Below, in pieces: positions 26,461 through 34,396 of a stretch of DNA of 46,676 nt (position 1 is its first letter; each line of letters starts with the position of its first letter). The DNA comes from Kocuria sp. p3-SID1428 (GTDB taxonomy: Bacteria > Actinomycetota > Actinomycetes > Actinomycetales > Micrococcaceae). Under the pieces are notes generated by a model. The model was not told where the DNA came from. It did no database searches and saw only the letters and a list, made by a program, of their open reading frames with translations. The DNA lies in assembly GCF_025149945.1 (NCBI RefSeq), contig NZ_JALXVH010000021.1:1-46676 (forward strand), given 5' to 3'. Position numbers and translations under genes: made by a program.

Positions 26461-27216
26461 ATGAGCACAGCACCCGATTCCCTGGCCGATGAGCACGAGG
26501 TCTGGCAGCGGCCCTTCGTGCGGATGCATCGCCGCTGGTGCGATGACTTCATCCTCGAGCTGCGCCTGCGGGATGTGCCCGGCGCACGGATCGGCGACCG
26601 CCTCGCCGAGGTCGAGTCGCACTGCATCGAGACGGGCACCGACCCGGAGGAGGCTTTCGGCGACGCCCGGGAGTATGCCCGGGAGGTCGGCGACGCAGAT
26701 GAGCCGGTGCGGGACACGGGCGTCCTGCGCGTCACTCTGATCTCCCCGACGGCCCTGGTCGTCTTCCTCACAGGCATCGACGCGACGAACCGCTGGGCCC
26801 GAGGCGAGGCGCTGTCCTTCAACCTGGTGGAGCTGGTCATCCTGGGCCTGCTGGTCACCGGAGTCGCCGCGCTGCCCTTCGTGCTCGGACCGCTGCTGCG
26901 CAGGACCTGGCTCGGCATCGTCTTCTTCGCGGGGCTCTTCCTGCTGGGCGCGCTGCGCGCGCTGGCCGGTCTGCTGCCGCTGGCTTCTGTGGTCGATGGC
27001 ATCCCCGCGGCCCCCGTCTCCGTGGGTGCCCTCCCGATCCTGTGCGTGCTCTCGGCCCTCGAGATGCGCGAGCTGTCCGACGGTGACTGGGTCACCTCAC
27101 CCTTGCGCGCCCCGGACGGCGCGCGAACGCCGGCGCGACGCGGCGTGGTGCTGATCGCCTGGATCTTCCCGATCGCCTTCGTCGCGCTGGGCGCTCTGGC
27201 CTGGATCGTCGCCTGA
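26461..27216 (+). CDS. HAAS domain-containing membrane protein
   Basis: A 251-residue protein. Residues about 22-77 (RRWCDDFILELRLRDVPG and IGDRLAEVESHCIETG, then PEEAFGDAREYAREV) match the helical HAAS/DUF1700-type domain found in proteins paired with PadR regulators. Some five hydrophobic segments follow (about 91-107, 119-141, 148-172, 179-201 and 230-250). In intact systems the PadR gene represses the pair; here only a PadR fragment remains upstream, so control is probably lost or changed. The ATG has AGGAGG five bases upstream and the frame is undamaged. The role is not established; a sensing or envelope-stress role is inference. Confidence 0.75.
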   Translation: MSTAPDSLADEHEVWQRPFVRMHRRWCDDFILELRLRDVPGARIGDRLAEVESHCIETGTDPEEAFGDAREYAREVGDADEPVRDTGVLRVTLISPTALVVFLTGIDATNRWARGEALSFNLVELVILGLLVTGVAALPFVLGPLLRRTWLGIVFFAGLFLLGALRALAGLLPLASVVDGIPAAPVSVGALPILCVLSALEMRELSDGDWVTSPLRAPDGARTPARRGVVLIAWIFPIAFVALGALAWIVA

Positions 27217-27234
27217 GCGGAATCCGGCCCGGGC

Positions 27235-28403
27235 TCAGAGGTGAGCGCAGGTGGAGACCGGGGCCCTGCCGTCGAACCGGGCCTGGAGGAAGCTGAGGAT
27301 GTGCGGCTGGGACGTGACGTAGCCGCCCACGTGCCCGGCACCCAGCGTGGGGGCCAACTGCACGCTCGCACCCTGCGCGCACCACCTGCCGGCGAGCTCG
27401 CGCCCCGTCCGGTCGGAGCGATCGCCGAGGTGGTGCACTCCCCGACCGTCTCCGTGTAGAGCTGCACGCCGCGGGGGTTCAGGAACGACGCCGGCGAGAT
27501 GCCCTCGGACTCGATCAGACCGCTGAGCGTGTACATGAGGAAGCCGTTGCACAGGCCGCTGTCGATCTGGGCCGCGACCTGGTGCAGATCCGCGGGCACC
27601 GCACCCGCCGCGATCGCGCGCACCTTCAGCTCATGAGCATAAGAGGCAGCCAGCTCGCCCGCTGAGGCGGCGGCCCCACCGCCCTGCGAGTAGCCCACGA
27701 TCCCGACCGGCGTCTGCGCGCTGGTCCCGCCCATGCAGGCGTCGCGCGCGGCGCGGGTCGCGTCGAAGACGGCGTGACCCTGGTCCAGGCGGTCCATGTA
27801 GGCGTGCGGGCCCTGCATCCCCAGGCCGATGTAGTCCGTCACGACCACGTCGTAGCCGGCCAGCAGCAGGGCGTTGATGGCCGCGGCCTCGTACTCGGTG
27901 CCCTGCGCGCCCTGATGGCTGGGCGCGCACTGATCCGCCACGCCCTGCGTGCCCACCGCGTAGGTGATCAGCGGACGGGCCCCGCTGCCCCGTCACGGCG
28001 AGCCCGACTCCAGGAACGAGCCCATCACCGGGACGATCGCCCCGTCCGAGTCGGTCCTGGTGTACATGATCCGCGACTGCGCCTCACCCAGCCGCACGGC
28101 CCGCGCAGGGCCGAGGCAGAACGGGGAGGCCTCGTGCTTGAGCAGGCTCGCGGGCGAGTCGGGCGGCTGCGACGGCGCGACGTAGAACGGCCCCAGCGGC
28201 TGGTCCGCCGCGCTGTCGGCCGCCCCGACGGCGAGGGCCTGAGACGGAGCAGGGGGCGCGGTCTCCGGGACCGCTCCGACAGCAGGCTCGGCGGCACTCG
28301 ACGACGACTCGGGTGCGGCCGCAGCGGGCACGAGGCCGCCGAGACCGAGTGCGGTGACGGCCAGGGTCACCGTGAGGCAGGACAGCGGCGCGCGGAGCTT
28401 CAT
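27235..28403 (-). pseudogene. Secreted lipase family protein, degraded
   Basis: Remains of a secretory lipase-type alpha/beta hydrolase. The ATG at 28403 begins an intact signal peptide (MKLRAPLSCLTVTLAVTALG, then a GLVPAAAA cleavage region). The frame continues to LESGSP, meets a TGA at 27995-27993, and resumes in the same frame as RGSGARPLITYAVGTQG; relatives have Trp there, so TGG to TGA is likely. The nucleophile elbow GYSQGG is intact. Near 27430, after VGECTTSAI, the frame shifts to GRWCAQGASVQLAPTLGAGH with the catalytic His. Roughly 70 residues expected between them, including the region of the catalytic Asp, are absent. Two or three independent lesions make sequencing error an unlikely full explanation. 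Confidence 0.85.
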
Positions 28404-28612
28404 GAGGACCTCGACGCGGGTGCGGATGCAGCTGGTGGCCGGAGCGCAGCCCCCGCCCGCTTCGCCTGCGACGTGCGGCGACGATCCCGCGTCACGTTCA
28501 AGACAGAAGTGCATTCTTGGCCTCGAGGCCTCAGCCCGAGGCCGCGGATGTGATATGTACCATAGGTTGAGCGCCGCCATGGCGCTCCCCAGACCCCGTT
28601 CCAGGAGGACCC

Positions 28613-28972
28613 ATGACCATCGTGATCGCCCGCGCCGGCACCGCCGAGGGCCAGGCCGCCCTGGACGCCGGACTGGCCGAGGCAGCCCGCCGCTCGGAGG
28701 ACGCCGTGATCTTCCACCTCGGCGGGGACGATTCGGATACCGAGGCCCAGGAGCTGCAGGGCGTCAAGGTCGCTCACCAGTTCCCGGACGCCCGCGGCCG
28801 CGACGCCGTCGGCGATCTGCTGGATGCCGCCGAGGCCGCGGACGCCTCCCTGATCGTCGTGGGCATCCGCCACCGCAGTCCCATGGGCAAGCTGCTGCTG
28901 GGCAGCGCCGCGCAGCAGATCCTGCTCGAGTCCGCCTGCCCGGTGCTGGCCGTCAAGCCCGAGCGCCGCTGA
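28613..28972 (+). CDS. Universal stress protein (UspA family)
   Basis: Single-domain Usp of 119 residues, slightly short for the family. The C-terminal nucleotide-binding pattern is present as VVGIRHRSPMGKLLLGSAAQQIL (the GxRxx-G-x(9)-G-S type, here in two parts GIRHRS and GKLLLGS), followed by ACPVLAVKP. That pattern suggests an ATP-binding type. AGGAGG lies four bases before the ATG. It stands alone between the degraded lipase and moeA, and a very strong hairpin follows. The specific stress cannot be read from the sequence; low-oxygen induction is common in actinobacteria but no FNR-like box is seen upstream here. Confidence 0.93.
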   Translation: MTIVIARAGTAEGQAALDAGLAEAARRSEDAVIFHLGGDDSDTEAQELQGVKVAHQFPDARGRDAVGDLLDAAEAADASLIVVGIRHRSPMGKLLLGSAAQQILLESACPVLAVKPERR

Positions 28973-28984
28973 GGTCTCTCCTCC

Positions 28985-29023
28985 AGAGCCCGGCACCTCG
29001 CCCTCCGCGAGGTGCCGGGCTCT
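28985..29023 (+). terminator. Terminator after the universal stress gene
   Basis: A perfect stem of 16 bp (AGAGCCCGGCACCTCG and its complement), extendable to 17 bp, with a five- to seven-base loop, 13 bases after the stop. It is followed by a short T-containing tail (GATCGTTCC). Confidence 0.9.
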
Positions 29024-29134
29024 GATCGTTCCCTGGACCGCCCGCCCGGTGAGGGGTCGCCTCTGCCGCCCTTCACCGGCAGAAGGCCTGCACGACAGAC
29101 CCTTCACGGCCGCGGGCATCCGCGTCCGAGCACC

Positions 29135-30448
29135 TCAGAGCAGACGGACCTCCACGGGCTCGCCGGCGGGCACCGATCCCTCGCCGGGGCCCAGGACGAT
29201 CAGGGCGTCGGCCTGCGCGGCCGTGGCCAGCAGGTGCGAGCTGTACCCGCCGAGTCGGTGCGCCTGCCGTCCGTCCCAGCGGGCCCGCACGATCCGAGAC
29301 CGACCGGGCAGCCGCTCGAGATCCTCGGCGCACGCGGCGCTGATCGTGCGCGGCGCCTCGGCTCCGGCACCCGCCGCCGCGAGCGCCGGGCGCAGCAGGG
29401 CCTCCGCCGAGACCCAGGTGGACACCGGATTTCCGGGCAGGCAGACGACCGCCGTGCCGTCGGTCATGGCCAGGCCCTGCGGACCGCCCGGCTGCATGGC
29501 CACGTGCAGGAACTCGCTGTCCGGTTCGGCGCCCAGCACGCGGCGCACGACCTCGAAGGCCCCCTCGGAGATCCCGCCGGAGCTCACCCAGAGATCGGGC
29601 GCCTCGAAGTCGGAGGAGGCCAGCAGGCGGCGCAGCTCATCGTCGTCGTCGATCACGTGACGCACCGCCGTGACACGGCACCCCATCCGCTCCAGCTGCG
29701 CCCGCAGCAGCGGCGCATTGGCATTGTGGATCTGGGCGGCGGCCGGCTCCTGCCCGGGCGCGACCACCTCGTCCCCGGTGGTCAGGACGCCGACCCGCAG
29801 CGCAGGGCGCACCCGCACCCGCTGCAGGCCCAGAGCCGCGATCGCCCCGATCGCCACGGGGCTCAGAACCATCCCGGCACCCAGCACGGACTCGCCGCGC
29901 GCGACATCCGAACCTGCCGGGCGCACGAAGCGCCCCCTGGGCTGCTCCGCCGGCACCTGCACCACGGCACCGTCGGGGAGGAACTGCGCCGGTGCGACCT
30001 CCTCGACCGGCACGACGGCGTCCGCACCGACCGGGATCGGCGCCCCGGTCATCACGGGCGCGGCCGTCCCGGGCGCCAACGGGGCGGGCTCGTGCCCGGC
30101 GGCACCGGTCGCGGCCACCGTCAGCTCAACGACGCCCGGCTCAGCACCGCCTGTCTGGGCATCGGCCTGCGAGCCGCCGTCGTGCAGAGGACCGCCCTGC
30201 GTGTCGGCAGCGCGCACGGCGTAACCGTCCATCTGGGAGTCGTCGAAGCGCGGCAGCGGGATCGGGGCCGTCAGCTCCTCGGCCAGCACCCGACCGGCGG
30301 CATCCTCCAGCGCGACCTCCTCCGTCGCCCGGTCTGACCACCGGCTGCGCTCGATGACGCCCTGGATCGCGGCGATGTGCTCGTCCACGCCGCGCGATCG
30401 GTGCCCGTGCCTGCCGCCGTGCCCTGCCATGTCGGCCACCCCTGCCAT
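29135..30448 (-). CDS. moeA: Molybdopterin molybdotransferase MoeA
   Basis: Inserts molybdate into adenylated molybdopterin to give Mo-molybdopterin. The 437-residue protein has the canonical N-terminal DDSQMDGYAVRA, the glycine-rich GVLTTGDEVV, the MoCF-binding SSGGISEGAFEVV, and CLPGNPVSTWVS. This is the orthodox MoeA of the window; the second copy at 32978 departs from the motifs. Two starts are possible: ATG 30448, and ATG 30430, which has AGGGGTG six bases upstream. The two lie in a direct repeat (CCCTGCCATGTC read on the plus strand). It diverges from moaA across a gap with an FNR-like box, whose spacing favours moaA rather than this gene. Confidence 0.93.
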   Translation of the reverse strand: MAGVADMAGHGGRHGHRSRGVDEHIAAIQGVIERSRWSDRATEEVALEDAAGRVLAEELTAPIPLPRFDDSQMDGYAVRAADTQGGPLHDGGSQADAQTGGAEPGVVELTVAATGAAGHEPAPLAPGTAAPVMTGAPIPVGADAVVPVEEVAPAQFLPDGAVVQVPAEQPRGRFVRPAGSDVARGESVLGAGMVLSPVAIGAIAALGLQRVRVRPALRVGVLTTGDEVVAPGQEPAAAQIHNANAPLLRAQLERMGCRVTAVRHVIDDDDELRRLLASSDFEAPDLWVSSGGISEGAFEVVRRVLGAEPDSEFLHVAMQPGGPQGLAMTDGTAVVCLPGNPVSTWVSAEALLRPALAAAGAGAEAPRTISAACAEDLERLPGRSRIVRARWDGRQAHRLGGYSSHLLATAAQADALIVLGPGEGSVPAGEPVEVRLL

Positions 30449-30467
30449 GTCCGCCCCGCTGCTCCGG

Positions 30468-30483
30468 CTTGAGCCGCGTCAAG
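30468..30483 (+). promoter_or_regulatory. FNR-like box upstream of moaA
   Basis: CTTGAGCCGCGTCAAG, with the same arms (CTTGA, TCAAG) and spacing as the narG box. Its centre, 30475.5, is exactly -41.5 from a start at 30517, which is the start predicted by the TATGGT hexamer at 30505-30510. Confidence 0.65.
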
Positions 30484-30504
30484 GCTCCCGGAGACTGTAC
30501 TGTC

Positions 30505-30510
30505 TATGGT
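30505..30510 (+). promoter_or_regulatory. moaA promoter -10
   Basis: TATGGT matches TATAAT at 4 of 6 positions and sits at -12 to -7 from 30517. No -35 hexamer is present; the FNR-like box takes its place, as at activator-dependent promoters. Confidence 0.5.
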
Positions 30511-30536
30511 CTCTGATCCGGCACCGTCAGCAGGAA

Positions 30537-30552
30537 CGCGCCGGCCGGCGCG
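30537..30552 (+). other. 16-bp palindrome in the moaA leader
   Basis: CGCGCCGGCCGGCGCG is a perfect palindrome about 20 bases into the predicted 143-base leader of moaA. The leader also holds two near-copies of CAGCAGATCCG. It may fold; I could not match it to a known Moco riboswitch. Confidence 0.4.
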
Positions 30553-30659
30553 AAGCAAGTCCGGGCCACCGCAGCAGGATCCGCAGACTGCGCCGATAGC
30601 CTGGCAGACACGACCAGCACCGGCTGCAGCAGATCCGGGAAGGGAACGAGGTGAGCCCC

Positions 30660-31781
30660 ATGACCACCGCACTCGGGATGCCAGGCCTGCGCACGCGCCT
30701 GGAGCCCTCACCCGCGGATCCGTCGCAGGGACTGGTCGACTCCTTCGGGCGCCGGGCCGCCGATCTGCGCATCTCCCTGACCGACAAGTGCAATCTGCGC
30801 TGCACCTACTGCATGCCCGCCGAGGGGATGGACTGGCGTCCGTCCTCCGAGCTGCTCACCGCCGCCGAGATCCAGCGCCTGGTGCGCATCGGCGTGCAGC
30901 GCCTGGGCATCGTGGAGCTGCGCCTGACCGGAGGCGAGCCCCTGATCCGTCCGGATCTGGAGGAGATCATCGCCGGAGTGCACCGCGAGCACCCCGAGCT
31001 GCCGATCTCCCTGACCACGAACGCGATCGGGCTGGACCGTCGCGCCGCCGGGCTCCGGGAGGCCGGGCTGACGCGGCTGAACGTCTCGCTGGACACCCTG
31101 GACCGGGAGACCTTCGCCCGTCTGGCCCGTCGCGACCGGCTCCCGCAGGTGCTGGCGGGGATCCGTGCCGCTCAGGAGGCGGGTCTGGAGCCCGTGAAGA
31201 TCAACTCCGTGCTGCTGCGCGGGATCAACGACCACGGCGCAGCCGAGCTGTTGTCCTGGAGCCTCGAGCAGGGGCTGCACCTGCGCTTCATCGAGCAGAT
31301 GCCCCTGGACGAGGACCGCACCTGGACGCGCCGAGGCATGATCACGGCCGCGGAGATCCGGCAGCTGCTGGGACGGCGCTTCCGTCTAGATCCTCGCCCG
31401 GTCCCCCGCGCCGGAGCCCCGGCCGAGCTGTGGGACGTGCGCGCCCTCGGAGCAGACCTGTCGGAGGAGCCGCTGGGCACGGTGGGGATCATCGCGTCGG
31501 TGACCGAGCCGTTCTGCGGCGACTGCCGCCGCACCCGCCTGACCGCCGAGGGCGAGATCCGCTCCTGCCTGTTCTCCCATGAGGAGTTCGGGCTGCGCGA
31601 CCTGCTGCGCGGGCAGACCGAGCAGGGCGCGCTGCCGCAGGAGCGGGCGGACGAACTGATCGCCGAGCGCTGGCGCGCGGCCATGTGGATCAAGCCCGCG
31701 GCGCACGGCATGGATCGCACCGGACTGGGCGACGACGGCTTCATCCAGCCCGAGCGCTCCATGTCCGCGATCGGTGGATGA
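30660..31781 (+). CDS. moaA: GTP 3',8-cyclase MoaA
   Basis: Radical SAM enzyme that, with MoaC, starts molybdenum-cofactor synthesis from GTP. The 373-residue protein has both iron-sulfur sites: Cys44, Cys48 and Cys51 in CNLRCTYC, and Cys286, Cys289 and Cys303 in CGDCRRTR...RSC (CX2CX13C). LRLTGGEPLIRPDL is the SAM-binding region. The chain ends in the functionally important Gly-Gly (MSAIGG). The ATG at 30660 has GAGGTGA five bases upstream; a GTG at 30651 inside that element is the alternative. It heads moaA-moaD-mobA-moeA2 under a predicted FNR-type promoter. Confidence 0.96.
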   Translation: MTTALGMPGLRTRLEPSPADPSQGLVDSFGRRAADLRISLTDKCNLRCTYCMPAEGMDWRPSSELLTAAEIQRLVRIGVQRLGIVELRLTGGEPLIRPDLEEIIAGVHREHPELPISLTTNAIGLDRRAAGLREAGLTRLNVSLDTLDRETFARLARRDRLPQVLAGIRAAQEAGLEPVKINSVLLRGINDHGAAELLSWSLEQGLHLRFIEQMPLDEDRTWTRRGMITAAEIRQLLGRRFRLDPRPVPRAGAPAELWDVRALGADLSEEPLGTVGIIASVTEPFCGDCRRTRLTAEGEIRSCLFSHEEFGLRDLLRGQTEQGALPQERADELIAERWRAAMWIKPAAHGMDRTGLGDDGFIQPERSMSAIGG

Positions 31782-31841
31782 GATCCTGATCCGACCATAA
31801 CCCGCCGCCGTGCGCGCGCGAGATCACGATGGAGGTGCGAT

Positions 31842-32132
31842 ATGTCGCTGACGGTCAACTACTACGCCGCGGCCAAGGCCTCGGTGGGCCAGGACACACA
31901 GCAGCTGGACTACGACGCCCTGCCTCGCGACGGCGACGGCCGCGTCACCCGGGGTGCGGTGGAGAACGCGCTGATCGCGGCGCATCCCACCGCGCCTGCG
32001 GGCGAGCTGCCGCTGGCCGAGGTGCTCGAGCGCTGCTCGTTCCTGCTCGACGGCCAGGCCTGCCCCGAGCCCGAGACCGAGATCTCCGACGGCTCCGCCC
32101 TGGACGTCCTGCCGCCCTTCGCCGGGGGCTGA
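31842..32132 (+). CDS. moaD: Molybdopterin synthase small subunit MoaD
   Basis: Ubiquitin-like sulfur carrier, 96 residues. Its C-terminal Gly-Gly (LPPFAGG) is adenylated and thiocarboxylated by MoeZ and then donates sulfur within the MoaD-MoaE synthase. The beta-grasp start MSLTVNYYAAAKASVG and the end DGSALDVLPPFAGG are typical. It is somewhat longer than E. coli MoaD, through the central RDGDGRVTRGAVENAL part. GGAGGTG lies five bases before the ATG. MoaE is not beside it but in the fusion at 15399. It follows moaA by 60 bases in the same operon, and only one base separates its stop from the mobA start. Confidence 0.93.
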   Translation: MSLTVNYYAAAKASVGQDTQQLDYDALPRDGDGRVTRGAVENALIAAHPTAPAGELPLAEVLERCSFLLDGQACPEPETEISDGSALDVLPPFAGG

Positions 32133-32133
32133 G

Positions 32134-32970
32134 GTGGCCCCGCTGCCGAAGCTGCCGGTCCCGGTGCCTGCTCCGGCATCCGCGCCGACGCCCACCCGCA
32201 GCTCCCGCGCGGCGCTGAGCGCGATCGTGGTCGCCGGTGGCCGGTCCTCTCGCCTGGGCGGATCGCCCAAGGCGCTGATGCGCCCGGATCGCGACGGCGC
32301 CCCTGCCCTCGTGCACGGCGCCGTCGAAGCCCTGAGCGGGCTCGGCCTTCCGGCGCATCGGATCGCCGTCGTGGGCCCGGAGGGCCTTCCCCTGCCGGAC
32401 GGCGTGCTGCGCACCCGAGAGGACCCGCCGTTCTCCGGTCCGGCGGCCGCCCTGGCCGCTGGCGCACTCGCCCTGGCGCTGGCCGAGCCCTCCGGGGCCT
32501 GCGCCTCCGCCGAGCCCTCCGAACCTGAAGGGGGCGACGATCCCGCCGCGCCCGGCACTGCGGACCGCGCCGTCGACCCCGACGAGCAGTGGACCCTCAC
32601 CCTGGCCTGCGACATGCCCCGGGTCGCCGACGCCGCTCGGGCCCTGATCGCCGAGATCGAGGCACGGGGCACGAGCCGAGCGCCCTCCCCCGCCTCGGAG
32701 GCCACCGACTCGGGCCGCACCAGCACAGCGCCCCTCGAGGCCCCGCGCGGGATCGTGCTGAGCGATCGCGGCATCCTCCAGCCGCTGGCCGCCGTCTACC
32801 GCAGCGCGGTGCTGGGTCGGCAGCTGGTCGACCAGCCCGTCGTCGATCGCTCGGTGCGTCGAGTCCTCGGGCCGCTGTGGGACCGGCAAACAGCCGTCAG
32901 GGGACTGACCGATGACGTGGACACATGGGACGATGTGAAGAGATTCGGGCTCGTGCCCGTTCAGGACTGA
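32134..32970 (+). CDS. mobA: Molybdenum cofactor guanylyltransferase MobA
   Basis: Attaches GMP to Mo-molybdopterin to form MGD, the cofactor form NarG requires. The N-terminal nucleotide-binding motif VVAGGRSSRLGGSPKALM lies at about 31-48 after a Pro/Ala-rich leader of 29 residues, which is not part of the family core. The second conserved site is LACDMPRV with the metal-binding Asp. A low-complexity Ser/Glu/Pro insertion of about 30 residues (about 125-150) and another at about 185-200 lengthen the protein to 278 residues. The start is GTG, one base after the moaD stop, so it probably relies on translational coupling. Its presence supports a bis-MGD enzyme as the main client. Confidence 0.9.
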   Translation: MAPLPKLPVPVPAPASAPTPTRSSRAALSAIVVAGGRSSRLGGSPKALMRPDRDGAPALVHGAVEALSGLGLPAHRIAVVGPEGLPLPDGVLRTREDPPFSGPAAALAAGALALALAEPSGACASAEPSEPEGGDDPAAPGTADRAVDPDEQWTLTLACDMPRVADAARALIAEIEARGTSRAPSPASEATDSGRTSTAPLEAPRGIVLSDRGILQPLAAVYRSAVLGRQLVDQPVVDRSVRRVLGPLWDRQTAVRGLTDDVDTWDDVKRFGLVPVQD

Positions 32971-32977
32971 GGAGACC

Positions 32978-34327
32978 ATGAGCGATCAGCCGCAGACCAC
33001 CCGCACTCTTCGCAGCCCCGACTGGGCGCAGGCCCGCCAGGCGGCCTTCGACGCCGCTGCGGCGCTGCCGCCGCACTGGCTCCCTCTCGGGGAGACGGTG
33101 GGCGAGACCCTGGCCGAGGACCTGCGCGCCGAACGTCCGGTGCCCCACTACACCTCCTCGGCCATGGACGGCTGGGCAGTGAACGGACCGGGCCCCTGGC
33201 GGATCAACCGCGGCGAGTACGAGCAGATCGACCAGCGCGTGGCCTGGGCCCGCACCGAGGAGCCGCAGCTCAAGCCCCCGCGATCGCTGGCCGTCGGCGA
33301 GGCCGCACCGATCGTCACGGGCGGACTGGTCCCGTTCAGCACGAGCGCGGTGCTGCGCTCGGAATGGGGCCTCGAGGACGGCGACTCGCTGCGCCTGAGC
33401 CCCGAGGCACCGGAGGGCGCCCCCGAGGAGGGACAGAACCTGCGCCGGGCAGGCCGCGAAGCCGAGACCGGAGAGCTGCTGATCCGCGCCGGGACGCGGC
33501 TGACCCCGGGGCACGTGGCCTTCGCGGCCACCACGGGCCTGGACATGCTCCCGCTGCTGCGGCGCCCGCGCGTGACCCTGCTGCTGACCGGCGACGAAGT
33601 CGACGAGGACGGCGTCCCGGAGCCGGGACGGGTCCGGGACGCCTTCGGCCCGCAGCTGCCGCAGTTCGTCCACCTCCTGGGCGGTCAGGTGGATGCCGTG
33701 CACCGCGTGGGCGATGACCGCGAGCAGATGCTCGAGCGGCTCACCGGCTCCGCGGTGGGCGCGGAGTCCGTGCTGGACTCCCGCGCGCAGCTGATCATCA
33801 CCACGGGCGGCACGGGCCGCTCGACCGCGGATCATCTGCGCCCGTCGCTGGAGGACAGCGGCGCGCATCTGCTCATCGACGAGCTGGGCCTGCGCCCGGG
33901 CCACCCCGCGCTGCTTGCCCGCATGCCGGAGGACGGCCCGTTCGTCCTGGGCCTTCCCGGCAACCCGCTGGCGGCCATGACCACCCTGATGCTGCTGGGG
34001 GCGCCGCTGCTGGCCGGGCTCGGCGGCAACGTCATCCCGCCGCTGACCACGGTGCGCCTGACCCGCGAGCTGCCGGCCTCCAAGACGGATCGACTGGCAC
34101 CGGGACTGGCCTTCGTGGCTGGCGCCGCCGTCTCCGGGACCACGATCACCGACCTGAGCGAAGGCGCTGACGCCCAGGGCACCGAGCTGCCCAGCGCGGT
34201 GGCGCTGTCACGCGCGGGCTCCGACCAGCTGCGCGGCTTCTCGCAGGCCAACGTGCTGCTGCTGATCCCCGCCGACGGCGTGCGGCCGGGCGAGCCCGTC
34301 CAGGCGCTGCCGCTTCCCTGGCTCTGA
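32978..34327 (+). CDS. Divergent second MoeA-like protein
   Basis: MoeA-fold protein of 449 residues, last gene of the moaA operon, with GAGGAG four bases before the ATG. It retains the overall layout: YTSSAMDGWAV, LLLTGDEVDEDG, LGLPGNPLAAM and a C-terminal beta domain. The most diagnostic stretch departs from the norm. Where MoeA has a GGVS-type molybdopterin site with an acidic residue, this protein reads TTGGTGRSTADHLRP, and the N-terminal part has Trp for Tyr in AMDGYAV. It also carries an acidic insertion at about 150-160. It may have a specialised role in metal insertion, or act with MoeA at 29135; a catalytic role is not certain. Confidence 0.85.
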   Translation: MSDQPQTTRTLRSPDWAQARQAAFDAAAALPPHWLPLGETVGETLAEDLRAERPVPHYTSSAMDGWAVNGPGPWRINRGEYEQIDQRVAWARTEEPQLKPPRSLAVGEAAPIVTGGLVPFSTSAVLRSEWGLEDGDSLRLSPEAPEGAPEEGQNLRRAGREAETGELLIRAGTRLTPGHVAFAATTGLDMLPLLRRPRVTLLLTGDEVDEDGVPEPGRVRDAFGPQLPQFVHLLGGQVDAVHRVGDDREQMLERLTGSAVGAESVLDSRAQLIITTGGTGRSTADHLRPSLEDSGAHLLIDELGLRPGHPALLARMPEDGPFVLGLPGNPLAAMTTLMLLGAPLLAGLGGNVIPPLTTVRLTRELPASKTDRLAPGLAFVAGAAVSGTTITDLSEGADAQGTELPSAVALSRAGSDQLRGFSQANVLLLIPADGVRPGEPVQALPLPWL

Positions 34328-34396
34328 GGCGGCGGGAGCACCGGTCGGCCGGCCGGACCGCAAGGGGCCCGTCGTCCGACCGAGCAGGCTGGTCCG

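Noticed and set aside
30517..30659. A Moco riboswitch before moaA
   Set aside because: Suggestive position and palindrome, but I could not match the conserved core by eye.
34328..34396. A hairpin between moeA2 and the DUF456 gene (CGGTC ... GACCG)
   Set aside because: Only five clean base pairs around a self-complementary GGCCGGCC; too weak to call a terminator.
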